From assembly GCF_000423105.1 (NCBI RefSeq), contig NZ_AUHI01000008.1, forward strand, positions 1 through 64,000: a DNA stretch of 64,000 bases. The letters are read 5' to 3'. Shown in pieces: positions 34,909 through 43,536 of this stretch (positions are counted from its first letter, which is position 1; each line of letters starts with the position of its first letter). A program made the position numbers and the translations under genes. The notes under the pieces are model-generated. The model saw only the letters and a list, made by a program, of their open reading frames with translations, ran no database searches and was not told where the DNA came from. The stretch comes from Halalkalibacillus halophilus DSM 18494 (GTDB taxonomy: Bacteria; Bacillota; Bacilli; Bacillales; Alkalibacillaceae).

Positions 34909-36201
34909 AACGTACATGGATGGGTGGATCTCTTTACCGCGCCCCTTAACAAGCATCGTGATTGGATAGAAAATGAAGCCTACTGCTATCCCAGTTGCGA
35001 TGCTGTATGTTAATGGCATTGCTATTACTGTTAAAAATGCAGGTACAGCAATTTCGAATTTATCCCATTCAATATGACGTAAATTCGCTGCCATAAGAAT
35101 CCCGACGATGATTAAAGCGGGAGCTGTTACCTCAGATGTAACTACCCCCAATAAAGGCGAGAAGAATAAGGCGAGTAAAAAGAGCGCCGCAGTGACCAAG
35201 GAGGCAAACCCTGTTCGAGCACCTGCACTCACCCCTGTTGTCGATTCAATATAAGATGTTGTTGTAGAAGTACCAAAAGCTGCACCTGCTACCGTTGCTG
35301 CTGAATCTGAGAATAATGCACGGTTTGCACGTGGAAGTTTACCTTCTTTCATCATTCCACCTTGTGTTGCTACTGCTACAAGTGTACCAGCTGTATCAAA
35401 GAAGTCGACAAATAAGAATGTCAGAATAACTACTAAAAGTTGCAAAGTGAAGATTTCACCAAAATTCGCAAATGCGGCACCAAAAGTAGGCTCTAGACTT
35501 GGTACCGTGCTTACCACGTCATTCATACCTGATGGAGGGCTGATTAAACCAAATAACATCCCTGTAACGGCAGTAATGATCATACCGTAAAACACGCCAC
35601 CTCTTAATCCAAGTGTTAGCAAAATAACCGTTGCAACCACACCAAATATTGCAAGAAGTGTATAAGCGTTCGTAACGTCCCCGAGTGTTAAGAATGTTGC
35701 AGGATCCGCCTCAATAATTCCTACATTCGTTAAACCAATAAAAGCGATAAAAATACCAATACCTGCACCAACGGCAAGCTTTAAATTATTTGGAATAGCA
35801 TTAATAACTTTTTGTCGAATACCAGTTAATGTTAATACAATAAAAATAAGACCAGAAGCTAACACACCAGCTAATGCAGTTTCCCAAGGAATTCCCCACT
35901 GTAAAACAACCGTATAAGCGAAGAACGCGTTTAACCCCATACCAGGTGCTAGTGCAATTGGATATCTTGCAATTAAGCCCATTATAATTGTACCTACAGC
36001 CGCTGCAAGAGCAGTTGCTACAAATACCGCTTCTGGGTCCATTCTAGTCACACCAGCAGGCAATTCTTCCACATCCATCAAAGTTAAAACAGATGGATTC
36101 ACGAATAAAATATAAGCCATTGCTAAGAATGTTGTAATTCCACCAATAATTTCTCTACGATAATTCGTTCCTAATTCCTCAAACTGAAAATACTTCTTCA
36201 T
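34864..36201 (-). CDS. pbuG: Guanine/hypoxanthine permease PbuG (NCS2/AzgA type)
   Basis: 445 aa from ATG 36201 (MKKYFQFEE) behind GGGGGAGGA; the longer frame crosses the riboswitch terminator. Twelve to fourteen membrane helices, FLAMAYILFVNPSVL, PGMGLNAFFAYTVV, FVDFFDTAGTLVAVA and FGTSTTTSYIESTTGVSAGARTG are AzgA/PbuG signatures. Proton-driven uptake of guanine and hypoxanthine. Controlled by the guanine riboswitch upstream. Overlaps the convergent Hsp20-like gene by 45 bp. Confidence 0.93.
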   Translation of the reverse strand: MKKYFQFEELGTNYRREIIGGITTFLAMAYILFVNPSVLTLMDVEELPAGVTRMDPEAVFVATALAAAVGTIIMGLIARYPIALAPGMGLNAFFAYTVVLQWGIPWETALAGVLASGLIFIVLTLTGIRQKVINAIPNNLKLAVGAGIGIFIAFIGLTNVGIIEADPATFLTLGDVTNAYTLLAIFGVVATVILLTLGLRGGVFYGMIITAVTGMLFGLISPPSGMNDVVSTVPSLEPTFGAAFANFGEIFTLQLLVVILTFLFVDFFDTAGTLVAVATQGGMMKEGKLPRANRALFSDSAATVAGAAFGTSTTTSYIESTTGVSAGARTGFASLVTAALFLLALFFSPLLGVVTSEVTAPALIIVGILMAANLRHIEWDKFEIAVPAFLTVIAMPLTYSIATGIAVGFIFYPITMLVKGRGKEIHPSMYVLFVVFILYFMFIPE

Positions 36202-36262
36202 GATTGTCCTCCCCCATTTCTTGAAACGTTGACTGATCAAATAATCAGCTCTTTTATTAAAC

Positions 36263-36294
36263 AAAAAAAGCACTCTTGCATGAAACAAGAGTAC
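36263..36294 (-). terminator. Guanine riboswitch terminator
   Basis: Minus strand GTACTCTTG, loop TTTCATG, CAAGAGTGC, then TTTTTTT; between the aptamer and pbuG. Confidence 0.88.
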
Positions 36295-36345
36295 CTACGA
36301 GGAGAATTGCATATACTTCACACATTTAAATAAAGTACATACAAT

Positions 36346-36416
36346 CACTCGTAGTCGGATTATTTACGGTAATCCGGTAGAAACTCATGGGCCATATCCC
36401 CAACATTATACAAGTG
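36346..36416 (-). promoter_or_regulatory. Purine (guanine-class) riboswitch of pbuG
   Basis: Minus strand: CACTTGTATAATGTTGGGGA, TATGGCCCATGAGTTTCTACC, GGATTACCGTAAATAATCC, GACTACGAGTG. The three-way junction core is complete and the discriminator is C (GACTA), the guanine/hypoxanthine class, not U as in adenine switches. Matches the permease's substrate. Confidence 0.94.
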
Positions 36417-36473
36417 TTTCAAGTGATTTTATTTTTAATTACACTAACACTCTAACTATTTTCACTAAAATAG

Positions 36474-38708
36474 TCAAGAACGTTCGGAAAATATTTTATC
36501 CATCAATTTATTCCAAAGCTCGACAACTTCTTCATGAGACGCGCGAACATCCTCTTCCCGGTACACATACCGCTCATAAATTCTTGTCATTTTCGTCATA
36601 TCTCCATTACCTAGGCGACGGTCCACTTTCTTCGCAAATTCACCTAACGTCTGCCCAGATTCATGGTATAAACCTTTCTTATTTAACGCTCTGATTAACG
36701 TATCATAGGCTTTAGGGAAGGACTCCAACTGACGGTCACGCTTCAATTGTCTTTCTCTATATTTCCGAACAATATGCATACGATACTTCAGGACTACAAA
36801 CGTAGTCACTAAAATAACTAACACAATTCCTATCCACTGAAGAATCGAAAGACCTCCATCCGATCCAGAACCAACGCCTGTCGAGTCATCTGCGTCTGTG
36901 TCCTCTGTTTCTTCTCCTTGGTCTGGTTCAGGTGCTTCCGATTCATCGGAAGCGTCTAATGTATCATCTGTTTCTCCGTCCATTAAATCATCAACATCTT
37001 CGCCAGTGCTAATACTTGCCTCATTGGAGAAGCCAATTGTCGGCTCAAATGGAACCCAGCCAACATCATCAAAATAAACTTCTACCCAGGAATGGGCATT
37101 GTTGTTTTGGATTTCATAAACATTCGACCCAGCGTCAGGGAGTGCATCTTGATCTGGTGCAGACTCCCCACCAGTAAACCCTTTTACCCATCGTGCTGGT
37201 ATATCTAGTTCCCTTAATAAAACGACCATCGACGTCGAAAAGTTATCACAATATCCTCTTTGGGTTTCGAATAAAAATTGATCGACATAATCTTCATCTT
37301 CTTCCGGCCTGGGAACATCTTCTGTTTCATAAACGAAATCACCGTTTTCAAAATACTCTTCGATCGCCATCGCCTGATCATAACGATTATCATCGACATC
37401 CGCTACAATCTCTTCCGCTAATTCGCCCACTCGATCAGGTAAAGAATCTGGGTTATTCAAATAAGGAGAATCTTGTTCGGTTTCTGAGCTGGTTGGTACT
37501 TCCCGCATTGCGTTTTGCGGGAAACTAGGAAAATCAGAGTACATATAATAAGGTTCAGAGGCAACCACTCGCTCCCCCTCAAATAGGGAAAACAGTTCTC
37601 CTGTTCTAGAGCTATATTCGTGCGTAACATTTCCTTCAGGCACAATTTGTATGGTTCCATATAAATATGGAATTTTATCTAGATTACCTGGATTTTCAAA
37701 TTTTAAAGTTGTTTCACGACTATTAAACTCCACGGACTCTCCATAATATTCTAATCCACTAATGTTCGCATCGGCCCCCGTATACTGATACTCATCACTG
37801 GAACGCACCCACCCTTTACCGGTGTAAACATCCTTTGTTTCTACTTTCCAGTAATGCGAATTGTTAACTTCCGCATAAAAGACCGTTGTCGGATCCGCAG
37901 TGAAGCCACCACCAAGTTGTTCATCATTCACACCATAACCAACTCGGTTCGTACCAGCACCGCCACCGCCAGCTCCAAAACTACTCTCTGCTGCCCCCTC
38001 TAAGAAAGGAACAGGATCTGGCCATTGCGGGTCATACTTTGGCGCAGCATAACCTATTCCTGCACTAATAATCACTACAGCCAATATTGGAGCGAGCCAT
38101 TTCGTAACAGAGTTTAACACAGGTACATTCAAGCGCTCGCGATCAATGATTCGATGTAAATTCGCGAGACCTAAAATAATTATACTAATGACAAAAGTAC
38201 GTATAATCCCATTCGTCCCGTCCATTGCAGTAAACGTATCTAACAAAGTGATATAAACGATTGTTAGTAGAACAAAAGGAAATGGACGCTTCACAATGAC
38301 AAACCAGTAGTATAACAAATAGCTAAGCATCCATAGTAAAACTAAAAATAACAGCGTTCGAAAAGATGGAGTCAAGGCGTCCCAATTCTGTCCCCATAAC
38401 TCCCCGATATTTCCACGAATGTCCTCAAATACAAGTCCAATCCACTCCAAAGACAATAGTGGCAAATCATAAAACAAAGCATGCATGACAAAAAAGACAC
38501 CAAATAACTTTAGTATCACTGTTAGCCAAGTAGGTATGTAGATTAGCGTTAACAAAAAGCAATACACCACAAAGATAAAGAAGATTTGTGCATTCCCCGT
38601 ATCTGTCACTTGCTCTAGTGGATAGATCCACTCGAGCATCAACAACATAGCACCTACGTATAAGATTACATCCATCCATTGGTTTGCGTGTTCTGACCTC
38701 AAACGCAT
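36474..38708 (-). CDS. yebA: Transglutaminase-like membrane protein (YebA/TgpA type)
   Basis: 744 aa. About seven membrane helices at the N-terminus, an exported transglutaminase-like domain with catalytic Cys in QRGYCDNFSTSM, His in NNAHSWVEVYFDD and Asp in the same strand, a Ser/Asp/Glu-rich linker, one helix (WIGIVLVILVTTFVVL) and a DUF4129 tail. Cell-envelope protein of unknown substrate. Start overlaps the yeaD stop (TAATG); the yeaC-yeaD-yebA order matches B. subtilis. Confidence 0.88.
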   Translation of the reverse strand: MRLRSEHANQWMDVILYVGAMLLMLEWIYPLEQVTDTGNAQIFFIFVVYCFLLTLIYIPTWLTVILKLFGVFFVMHALFYDLPLLSLEWIGLVFEDIRGNIGELWGQNWDALTPSFRTLLFLVLLWMLSYLLYYWFVIVKRPFPFVLLTIVYITLLDTFTAMDGTNGIIRTFVISIIILGLANLHRIIDRERLNVPVLNSVTKWLAPILAVVIISAGIGYAAPKYDPQWPDPVPFLEGAAESSFGAGGGGAGTNRVGYGVNDEQLGGGFTADPTTVFYAEVNNSHYWKVETKDVYTGKGWVRSSDEYQYTGADANISGLEYYGESVEFNSRETTLKFENPGNLDKIPYLYGTIQIVPEGNVTHEYSSRTGELFSLFEGERVVASEPYYMYSDFPSFPQNAMREVPTSSETEQDSPYLNNPDSLPDRVGELAEEIVADVDDNRYDQAMAIEEYFENGDFVYETEDVPRPEEDEDYVDQFLFETQRGYCDNFSTSMVVLLRELDIPARWVKGFTGGESAPDQDALPDAGSNVYEIQNNNAHSWVEVYFDDVGWVPFEPTIGFSNEASISTGEDVDDLMDGETDDTLDASDESEAPEPDQGEETEDTDADDSTGVGSGSDGGLSILQWIGIVLVILVTTFVVLKYRMHIVRKYRERQLKRDRQLESFPKAYDTLIRALNKKGLYHESGQTLGEFAKKVDRRLGNGDMTKMTRIYERYVYREEDVRASHEEVVELWNKLMDKIFSERS

Positions 38709-39973
38709 TACGCGTTCACCTCAATGTATTTCTTCGTCAAATTATCTTCATTTAACCAAATCAACTTCACACCAGAACGTTTCAGTCTGTCCATCCACTC
38801 TTTTTGTTCTGTTGATAAAAGCTCCTTACTAGAAACCAGATAAACTTCGACTTCAATATTAGATTGATTGATTAATAGTAAACTATCATGCATTTCCTTT
38901 GTTAAGAAATGACTAACGACAATTAAATTTTGATCTTTAGATAAGTGAAAGGCTTCCCTTTGTAACTGTTGATAAAAGGAACTCCCCTCCACCATTTGTA
39001 TACTAGCTAACAAGGAAACAACCCGTTCTTTCACTTGTGGATTTCTCCCAAGTTCAATAGCTTCTCGACCAGCACCTAGAATGACAAAATTCACATTCCC
39101 ATGTGTTCGGATCGACGTTTCTAATAGGGCATGCGTTAATTCCACTGTTGCTTCGAATGCTAACCAATCCTTCTGGGACTGCTTGATTCCGTTAAATATA
39201 ATCGTTAAATCTTTATGTTTTTCCTCTTCAAACTCCTTTGTGACTAGTTTCTGTTTGCGAGCAGTTGTTTTCCAATCTACCCAAGACACCTGATCTCCCG
39301 GTGCATAATCCCGAATCCCCGATACTACTGTTGTATGGTTTGCTTTCACGGAATAGGCAGATTGCTGCCCGTCTTCAAAAGTAGAACGTTCTTGATTAAT
39401 TTGCATTTTCACTTCACCAGGTTCAACAAAGATCTCCGTCGGAACCTGATACACTCGTTTTTTCTTTACTAACCCGAATGCGTCACCAGTGGATAGGTAT
39501 GTTTGACGGAAATAGTGCTTCCCTCTAGGAACAGCTGGGACCTCATAAGTATAGGTTATTCTTCTTTTAAACCACGGAAAGATAACCGCTTTATTTAAAT
39601 CACGATTTTTAAGCATATGAGGTTGTTTAAGGAAATTGTACTTATGATGTCTTGTATCACTCCAGTCCATTGTTTCAGGTAACTCATCTTCTATAATCAA
39701 ATAAAACAACGGATACGGAAGCCTTCTTTTTATTTCAATTGTTACTTGTACATTACTACCAGCACTTGCATACGTACTAGATAACGCACGGTTGATTTTC
39801 AATGCTTTTATAGGAAAGAAAAACATCGAAAACGAATAGATCAAAATTGGTAAGAAACCATAAAATAAAAACCAACTTACAAATCCACCTTGAAACATCG
39901 CATACGAAAACAACGTTCCCAACAAAAGAACAACAAATAGAATTCTTAATATATACGTAACAGAACGTAGCAT
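38708..39973 (-). CDS. yeaD: DUF58-domain membrane protein YeaD
   Basis: 421 aa. Two N-terminal membrane helices (about 8-27, 31-50), a beta-rich middle with YTYEVPAVPRGKHYF, then the DUF58 block GIRDYAPGDQVSWVDWKTTARK and a vWA-like C-terminal part (FNGIKQSQKDW). DUF58 proteins usually pair with MoxR ATPases. Overlaps yebA by one base; one base after yeaC. Confidence 0.9.
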   Translation of the reverse strand: MLRSVTYILRILFVVLLLGTLFSYAMFQGGFVSWFLFYGFLPILIYSFSMFFFPIKALKINRALSSTYASAGSNVQVTIEIKRRLPYPLFYLIIEDELPETMDWSDTRHHKYNFLKQPHMLKNRDLNKAVIFPWFKRRITYTYEVPAVPRGKHYFRQTYLSTGDAFGLVKKKRVYQVPTEIFVEPGEVKMQINQERSTFEDGQQSAYSVKANHTTVVSGIRDYAPGDQVSWVDWKTTARKQKLVTKEFEEEKHKDLTIIFNGIKQSQKDWLAFEATVELTHALLETSIRTHGNVNFVILGAGREAIELGRNPQVKERVVSLLASIQMVEGSSFYQQLQREAFHLSKDQNLIVVSHFLTKEMHDSLLLINQSNIEVEVYLVSSKELLSTEQKEWMDRLKRSGVKLIWLNEDNLTKKYIEVNA

Positions 39974-39974
39974 A

Positions 39975-40931
39975 TTAACCTCTTTCTACCGGCACAACCG
40001 TCTTTTTAATAACATCTTCTAATACAGAAGGTGCACTCTCTCCTTGGAATTTCGCTTCTGAATTCAATAATAAACGGTGGGACAAAACGTGGGGGGCTAA
40101 ATACTTCACATCATCAGGAAGAAGATAATCTCTTCCTTGAATATAAGCATACGCTTGGGCTGCTTTCATTAAAGCAATCGAAGCACGCGGACTTGCACCT
40201 AATTGGATCAACGAGTGTTTACGTGTATTGGAAACAATTTCTACGATGTAACGTTTAATTGAATCACTTACATGAATCTCTTTCACTTGGCGTTGACGCT
40301 CCATCAATTCTTCCTTGCTCATCACAGAAGTAAGCGTATCAATTGGATGACCAGCAGAGGTTCGATCAAGCATTACCATTTCCTCTTGTTTCGCAGGATA
40401 CCCCATGTGTAACTTTAATAAGAATCTGTCCAACTGAGCTTCCGGTAATGGATAAGTCCCTTCATATTCGATCGGATTTTGAGTAGCCATGACAAAAAAC
40501 GGTCGACTTAAAGCCATCGTCATGCCATCTACTGTAATATGACTTTCTTCCATACTTTCTAATAAAGCTGACTGCGTTTTAGGAGACGTACGATTGATTT
40601 CATCAGCTAGCACAATATTCCCCATGATAGGACCAGGTCTGAATTCAAATTCCATATTTTTTTGATTATAAACAGAAACTCCAGTCACATCTGAAGGTAA
40701 TAAATCAGGTGTAAATTGCACGCGTTTGAAATCTAAATCCAAAGACTTCGCAAGTGCCCTAACAAGCATCGTTTTCCCTACTCCAGGTACATCCTCTAAA
40801 AGCACATGTCCACCTGCAAATAAGGCCACTAAAGTTAATTCAATCGCATCCCTTTTACCGACCATCACACGTTCCATATTTTCAAACAGTTGATCTAGCT
40901 TAGACTGTTGGTTCATCATTTGCTGGGTCAT
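39975..40931 (-). CDS. yeaC: MoxR-family AAA+ ATPase YeaC
   Basis: 318 aa with AGGAGGT before the ATG. Walker A LEDVPGVGKTMLVRAL, Walker B IVLADEINRTSPKTQSALLE, sensor FVMATQNPIEYEGTYPLPEAQ and the C-terminal lid with GASPRASIALMKAAQ. Chaperone-like ATPase acting with the DUF58/transglutaminase partners encoded right after it. Confidence 0.92.
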   Translation of the reverse strand: MTQQMMNQQSKLDQLFENMERVMVGKRDAIELTLVALFAGGHVLLEDVPGVGKTMLVRALAKSLDLDFKRVQFTPDLLPSDVTGVSVYNQKNMEFEFRPGPIMGNIVLADEINRTSPKTQSALLESMEESHITVDGMTMALSRPFFVMATQNPIEYEGTYPLPEAQLDRFLLKLHMGYPAKQEEMVMLDRTSAGHPIDTLTSVMSKEELMERQRQVKEIHVSDSIKRYIVEIVSNTRKHSLIQLGASPRASIALMKAAQAYAYIQGRDYLLPDDVKYLAPHVLSHRLLLNSEAKFQGESAPSVLEDVIKKTVVPVERG

Positions 40932-41022
40932 CCAAATACCTCCTAAATTGTCATAACTTTTTGTCTTATTTAATCATACTATAAAAAGCAGTAAAGTTGG
41001 ATAATTTAAGACTAATTTCGCC

Positions 41023-41172
41023 TTAGTCCTTTCGATTTTTTGGTTCTGGTATGTCATAACCAAGTGCTCGCATATTTTGACGGTAATTCCTACAGTCTTC
41101 TTTAAAGCAATTTGGCTTAAAATCTTTTGGCAAACCATCTTTAAACTTTTCATAACAAAAACAACGCTCCAT
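41023..41172 (-). CDS. Small Cys-containing protein (49 aa), unrecognised
   Basis: ATG 41172 follows AAAAAGGAGAATTCC, a strong ribosome site, and the frame is closed by TAA 41023-41025. The 49-aa product is basic with cysteines at 4, 6, 22 and 27 (RCFCYE...NCFKEDCRNY), a possible small metal or redox site. I do not recognise the family. It is divergent from the CarH-like regulator, 130 bp apart, and both could share the inverted repeat at 41239-41255. Confidence 0.6.
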   Translation of the reverse strand: MERCFCYEKFKDGLPKDFKPNCFKEDCRNYRQNMRALGYDIPEPKNRKD

Positions 41173-41238
41173 GGAATTCTCCTTTTTAAGAATAGATCAA
41201 TGCCTGTTTGACCGGGGATATAACAGGGTAACAGACTA

Positions 41239-41255
41239 TGTATACACTTTATACA
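41239..41255. promoter_or_regulatory. Inverted repeat TGTATA-N5-TATACA, candidate CarH-like operator
   Basis: TGTATA (41239-41244) and TATACA (41250-41255) are exact complements with a 5-bp gap, 48 bp ahead of the regulator ATG and 67 bp ahead of the divergent small gene. MerR/CarH-type proteins often bind such sites around their own promoter. Confidence 0.45.
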
Positions 41256-41302
41256 ATATTATGCTATTATTATTATACATTCAACAGAAAAGAGTGAAGA
41301 CG

Positions 41303-42175
41303 ATGTACAACATAAAAGCCGTAGCCAACATGCTAGATATGCCTACTGTTACCATCCGCGCTTGGGAAAAAAGGTACGAAGCTATTTCACCACAGCGAAC
41401 AGAATCCGGACATCGTCTCTATTCAGAAGAAGATGTACATGATTTAATTTGGATTAAAAAACAAGTAGATCAAGGCATTAAAGTTAGCCAAGCAGTTAGT
41501 CTCTTAAAAGAAGAAAAAAAATCACGCAAGGAACCTATACAAATAGCTTCCGCATCATCATACGAACAACAACAACAAGTTCTTTATCAAGCAATAGTAA
41601 GAAGTGACGAAGAAGAGATCCAACAGACACTCGACTTATTTTTCGCCCAATTCCACCATAAAGAAGTATTCTTTTCGATTATTGCACCTGTCATGAAGCG
41701 AGTTGGAGAAGCATGGGCACGTAAAGAATTGTCGGTCGCACATGAACATATGATTACCCAAATCATTCATCAGCGTTTCCACCATTTTTTCCGAGTGTTC
41801 CCGACGAAAAAGCACCTTCCACAAGTGATGGCATTATGCCCACGTAACGAAGAACATCAATTAGGCTTATTGCTTTTTTCATTAGTATTACGCGAAAATG
41901 GCTGCCCAGTCGTTTATCTCGGTTCCAACACCCCATATGAGGGATTGGAAGAACTACTGATGACTCAACAGATTCAAGTCGTGTGTTTCTCAACTACAAG
42001 TGAAGAAACACACGCGGAAATCAAAGAATACGTCGAACGCATGAAAGCGGTGAACCCACTATTAAAATTTGTTATAGGCGGCGCAGGAAGCAAACAAGGT
42101 GAGAAAATCGAAGGCGTTACCTACTTAGATGAATCACATCAATCTTGGGATCATTGGCTAGAGTCACTTATTTAA
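41303..42175 (+). CDS. MerR-type regulator with B12-binding domain, CarH/LitR-like
   Basis: 290 aa from ATG 41303 (MYNIKAVANM). N-terminal MerR winged helix (TVTIRAWEKRYEAISPQR, residues 16-33), then a helical B12 cap domain with the Wx9EH motif (Trp138, Glu148-His149) and a Rossmann-like B12 domain with Glu183-x-His185-x-x-Gly188. These are the motifs that bind adenosylcobalamin in CarH/LitR, which hold DNA in the dark and let go in light. In Bacillus megaterium LitR controls carotenoid genes; no carotenoid gene lies in this window. The light function is inferred from motifs. Confidence 0.82.
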   Translation: MYNIKAVANMLDMPTVTIRAWEKRYEAISPQRTESGHRLYSEEDVHDLIWIKKQVDQGIKVSQAVSLLKEEKKSRKEPIQIASASSYEQQQQVLYQAIVRSDEEEIQQTLDLFFAQFHHKEVFFSIIAPVMKRVGEAWARKELSVAHEHMITQIIHQRFHHFFRVFPTKKHLPQVMALCPRNEEHQLGLLLFSLVLRENGCPVVYLGSNTPYEGLEELLMTQQIQVVCFSTTSEETHAEIKEYVERMKAVNPLLKFVIGGAGSKQGEKIEGVTYLDESHQSWDHWLESLI

Positions 42176-42180
42176 TATGT

Positions 42181-42210
42181 ACCTGTCGCGAGGAAGCGGC
42201 AGGTTTTTTA
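42181..42210 (+). terminator. Terminator of the CarH-like gene
   Basis: ACCTGTCGC / GCGGCAGGT with loop GAGGAA, followed by TTTTTTAT. Confidence 0.85.
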
Positions 42211-42239
42211 TTAGGATTAGTTGGTGGTTGGATATATTT

Positions 42240-42767
42240 TTAATTTAAATCAATCCAATAACGATCCACGATATTTCCCCACGGTTCGGTTACAGATTCC
42301 GCCTGCTTTCCTCCGTTATTTTTAATCACTTTTTCAGAAGGAAGATTATCAGAATTTACAGCAACTAAAGCTCGCTCAACCCCTTCTTGCTTTAAGATCC
42401 CAAGTGCTTTTCTTAAAATATATGTCGCGTATCCTCTCCCCCGAACGGACGGCTTCACACCATATCCAACATGCCCACCAGTAGCTTCCAAATCTTCCGT
42501 TAAATCATATCTAATATTAGTCGCACCAACAATTTCCGAATTTCCACGCAGTAAAAAATATGTACCATTTCGCACTCTTCCAGGCTTTAAACCTTCACCA
42601 GAATCTTCGAGTGCCAACTCCCTTTGAAACGACTCAAAATCATCCGGATAACTACGCAATCCAGATGGGGTAATCCGCTCCCCATGCGCCTTCCAATCAT
42701 CGTAAAAATCTCTAATCTGCTCCTCGTTAATATCTTCAATAGATACAAGTTTCAAATGATCCTTCAC
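42240..42767 (-). CDS. GNAT-family N-acetyltransferase
   Basis: Likely start GTG 42767 behind GTGGGGAG (175 aa); the longer frame upstream runs toward array F and has no ribosome site. GNAT core: ATNIRYDL strand, acetyl-CoA loop GYGVKPSVRGRGYATYIL (VRGRGYA) and ALVAVNSDNLPSEKVIKNNGG. Substrate unknown. Its upstream region is occupied by a phased repeat array. Confidence 0.8.
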   Translation of the reverse strand: MKDHLKLVSIEDINEEQIRDFYDDWKAHGERITPSGLRSYPDDFESFQRELALEDSGEGLKPGRVRNGTYFLLRGNSEIVGATNIRYDLTEDLEATGGHVGYGVKPSVRGRGYATYILRKALGILKQEGVERALVAVNSDNLPSEKVIKNNGGKQAESVTEPWGNIVDRYWIDLN

Positions 42768-42852
42768 ACTTACTCCCCACTTCCAAAAAGATACTAATTT
42801 AACATGGATTGTATCATAACTTACTTCTAAAAACGAATACATCATACAACCA

Positions 42853-43066
42853 CTGATATTTCACGGTGTCAGCTGATATATTCATTCAATCGCTGATTTC
42901 CCTCGGCGACCGCTGATATATTCATTCAACCGACGATATCTCATGGCGAACGCTGATATATTCACACAACCGACGATATCACGCGGTGACAGCTGATATA
43001 TTCATTCAACCGCCGATATCCCATGACGAACGCTGATATATTCATTCAACTGCTGATATCTCTAAT
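42853..43066. repeat. Phased intergenic array F (anchor CTGATA = TATCAG reversed, 11 units)
   Basis: Anchors CTGATA/CGATAT start every 20 bp exactly from 42853 to 43053 (42853, 42873, 42893 and so on; the CGATAT variants at 42933, 42973, 43013). Dimer of 40 bp: CTGATATATTCATTCAACCG and a half like ACGATATCTCATGGCGAACG. The anchor is the reverse complement of that of E2 (TATCAGC), so the same motif is in the other orientation. Sits between the acetyltransferase and DUF378 genes and fills most of a 342-bp gap. Confidence 0.9.
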
Positions 43067-43074
43067 CCAAAAAT

Positions 43075-43102
43075 AAAAAGCCCCGCGATGGCGAGGCTTC
43101 CT
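43075..43102 (-). terminator. Terminator of the DUF378 gene
   Basis: Minus strand AAGCCTCGC, loop CATC, GCGGGGCTT, then TTTTATT. Confidence 0.8.
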
Positions 43103-43109
43103 AATCATC

Positions 43110-43307
43110 TTAACGTCTAACTTTATCAATAAGAGTTAAGCAATAAATTGCTGCTAAACCGACTACTACATAAATAATGCGTGGGAATGCTGCGTCCATT
43201 CCTCCGAATATTCCACCTACTAGATCCCATTCAAACAGACCAACTAGTAACCAGTTTAAACCACCTATAATAACTAATACTAGTGCTAATACGTTTAAAC
43301 CTTTCAT
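43110..43307 (-). CDS. DUF378 small membrane protein
   Basis: 65 aa from ATG 43307 behind AAAGGAAGTG; the longer frame is not coding. Two membrane helices with the DUF378 signatures MKGLNVLALVLVIIGGLNWL and IIYVVVGLAAIYCLT. Widespread in Firmicutes, function unknown. Confidence 0.85.
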   Translation of the reverse strand: MKGLNVLALVLVIIGGLNWLLVGLFEWDLVGGIFGGMDAAFPRIIYVVVGLAAIYCLTLIDKVRR

Positions 43308-43475
43308 GAAAAACACTTCCTTTCCATTTATTCTTTGTATAATTATTGTACACTTTTTATATAACCGAATTTCAGTAACATTAAACCAAAAATCGGAAAA
43401 AATAATTTCAAATGTATTTTTCTCCAGTAACCTAATTTTTATGCACATTCTTAAAAATAGCCCATCACTACATAC

Positions 43476-43510
43476 TTAACAAACAAAAGTTTATATGTTA
43501 AACTTTTGTT
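43476..43510 (+). promoter_or_regulatory. 12-bp perfect palindrome upstream of psuK (candidate operator/promoter)
   Basis: AACAAAAGTTTA (43482-43493), loop TATGT, TAAACTTTTGTT (43499-43510). A weak promoter (TTAACA at 43476-43481, 17-bp gap, TAAACT) would be buried under it. Located 26 bp before the psuK start. The HTH carried by PsuK itself is the obvious candidate binder. Confidence 0.6.
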
Positions 43511-43536
43511 AAAATAACCTCAAAGGAGGGGATCCC

